Source: Hyphomicrobiales bacterium (GTDB lineage Bacteria; Pseudomonadota; Alphaproteobacteria; Rhizobiales; Xanthobacteraceae). From it: a stretch of 6,444 nt of DNA. Position 1 is the stretch's first letter. Every line of letters begins with the position of its first letter. The position numbers were made by a program, and so were the translations under genes. This document shows positions 5,982-6,444 of the stretch, one piece after another. Below the pieces are notes generated by a model. That model did not search any database. It worked only from the letters and a program-made list of their open reading frames with translations, and was not told the DNA's origin. The DNA lies in NCBI GenBank assembly GCA_026400425.1, contig JAPLPC010000060.1, positions 1 through 6,444 on the forward strand, given 5' to 3'.

Positions 5982-6200
5982 ATGGACATCAAGGTCAGGG
6001 ATTCAAACGGCGCGCTGCTCGCCGAGGGCGACAGCGTGACGATCATCAAGGATCTGAAGCTGAAGGGCTCGTCCACCGTGCTCAAGCGCGGCACGGTGAT
6101 CAAGAACATTCATCTCACCGACAACGAAGACGAAATCGAAGGCCGCACCGACAAGGTCAAGGGCCTGGTGCTGCGCACGGAGTTTTTGAAGAAGATGTGA
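5982..6200 (+). CDS. PhnA/YjdM C-terminal domain protein (stand-alone)
   Basis: A 72-residue cytosolic protein whose whole length matches the C-terminal domain of the PhnA/YjdM family: VRDSNGALLAEGDSVTIIKD (5-24), LKLKGSSTVLKRGTVIKNI (25-43), and a charged end with LRTEFLKKM. This SH3-like small beta domain is recognised by its NGxLLxxGDSVTxIKDLKxKG wording. Full-length members (about 110 residues) carry an N-terminal zinc ribbon with paired Cys residues. Here there are no Cys residues, and no coding extension is visible upstream. AGGAC at 5971-5975 gives a well-spaced ribosome binding site, so the short form appears to be genuine and not a truncated reading. Despite the family's old name, a role in phosphonate use is not established and no phn genes are nearby. 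Function unknown. Confidence 0.82.
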   Translation: MDIKVRDSNGALLAEGDSVTIIKDLKLKGSSTVLKRGTVIKNIHLTDNEDEIEGRTDKVKGLVLRTEFLKKM

Positions 6201-6202
6201 GG

Positions 6203-6233
6203 AGGATGGGTTGAGCGCAGCGATACCCATCCT
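6203..6233. terminator. Palindrome between convergent genes, likely bidirectional terminator
   Basis: AGGATGGGT (6203-6211) and ACCCATCCT (6225-6233) form a perfect 9-bp stem with a 13-base loop that includes AGCGCAGCG (6214-6222). It starts two bases after the stop of the PhnA-like gene and ends five bases from the stop of the convergent HicB-like gene, so it can serve both transcripts. On the plus strand it is followed by TCGATTT. The loop core is shared with the repeat at 4463-4570, so this may be a recruited dispersed repeat. Confidence 0.65.
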
Positions 6234-6238
6234 TCGAT

Positions 6239-6444
6239 TTACGCTTCAACGTAGTCCGCAATGCTGGTCGGCATCGGCACGGGGTGGCCGTCTTCCTTCA
6301 GCCCATCGATATGGAAGCGGATCGCGTCGCGGATCTCGCGCTCGACGATCTGCAGCGTATCACCGGTTGCCACGCAGCCGGGCAAGTCCGGCACATAGGC
6401 CGAGTAATTATTGTCGGCCTTCTCGATCACCACTGCGTAGCGCA
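6239..6444 (-). CDS. hicB: HicB family antitoxin-like protein, start cut by window edge
   Basis: Reading leftwards to TAA at 6241-6239. The frame extends past the internal GTG at 6433 as Arg-Tyr-Ala before VVIEKADNNYSAYVPDLPGC, the usual HicB opening (MRYAVVIEK...). The codon before Arg is xTG, with its first base just outside the window, so the true start is almost certainly at 6445, giving 68 residues. The HicB fold is shown by YSAYVPDLPGCVATGDT (14-30), the helix following it, and the HGxxxxGxPVPxPTS-like tail. HicB proteins neutralise the HicA mRNA-cleaving toxin. Longer forms add a DNA-binding domain that represses the operon; this one ends at YVEA without one. No hicA lies downstream, so a partner could only be to the right of the window, or the protein is an orphan. 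Confidence 0.82.
   Translation of the reverse strand, partial: RYAVVIEKADNNYSAYVPDLPGCVATGDTLQIVEREIRDAIRFHIDGLKEDGHPVPMPTSIADYVEA

Overview
This window looks like chromosomal DNA from an alphaproteobacterium, most likely of the Bradyrhizobium/Rhodopseudomonas/Afipia group. The evidence is the high GC content with G/C-rich third positions, the TRAP-TAXI transporter, an outer membrane protein whose mature N-terminus has the 'AADLAAKPVYKAP' style common in that group, and short 'AGCGCAGCG' hairpin repeats between genes. This placement is inferred from recognition, not from a database search. There are seven genes, two of them cut by the window edges. No tRNA, rRNA, CRISPR array, insertion sequence or phage gene was seen.

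Left part (1-2446): a divergent TRAP-TAXI uptake system. The N-terminal third of a fused TRAP membrane permease runs leftwards from 744 and leaves the window. A 218-base intergenic region separates it from the rightward gene for a secreted TAXI-type substrate-binding protein (963-1919). That gene overlaps by one base (TAATG) with a gene for a small exported TPR protein (1919-2446). The binding protein and TPR protein are probably translated together, which recalls the TPR-associated TRAP transporters described in Treponema.

Centre (2441-4570): prpE (2523-4436), an acyl-CoA synthetase of the propionyl-CoA synthetase type, on the same strand. It is preceded by a short tandem repeat and a strong ribosome binding site. 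Placing an uptake system for an organic solute beside an acid-activating enzyme suggests, but does not prove, that an organic acid is imported and then activated to its CoA thioester. After prpE lies a 108-base inverted-repeat element.

Right part (4662-6444): a small lipoprotein gene; an OmpW-family outer membrane beta-barrel gene whose upstream region carries two TTGA-N6-TCAA sites of the FNR/FixK type; a strong hairpin terminator; a 72-residue stand-alone PhnA/YjdM C-terminal domain protein; and, convergent with it, a short HicB-family gene whose start codon is cut by the window end after all but one base. The two FNR/FixK-type boxes are the most interesting regulatory signal here. They predict that the outer membrane protein is controlled by oxygen limitation. 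The rest is ordinary core or accessory metabolism, and I did not see a clearly new multi-gene system.
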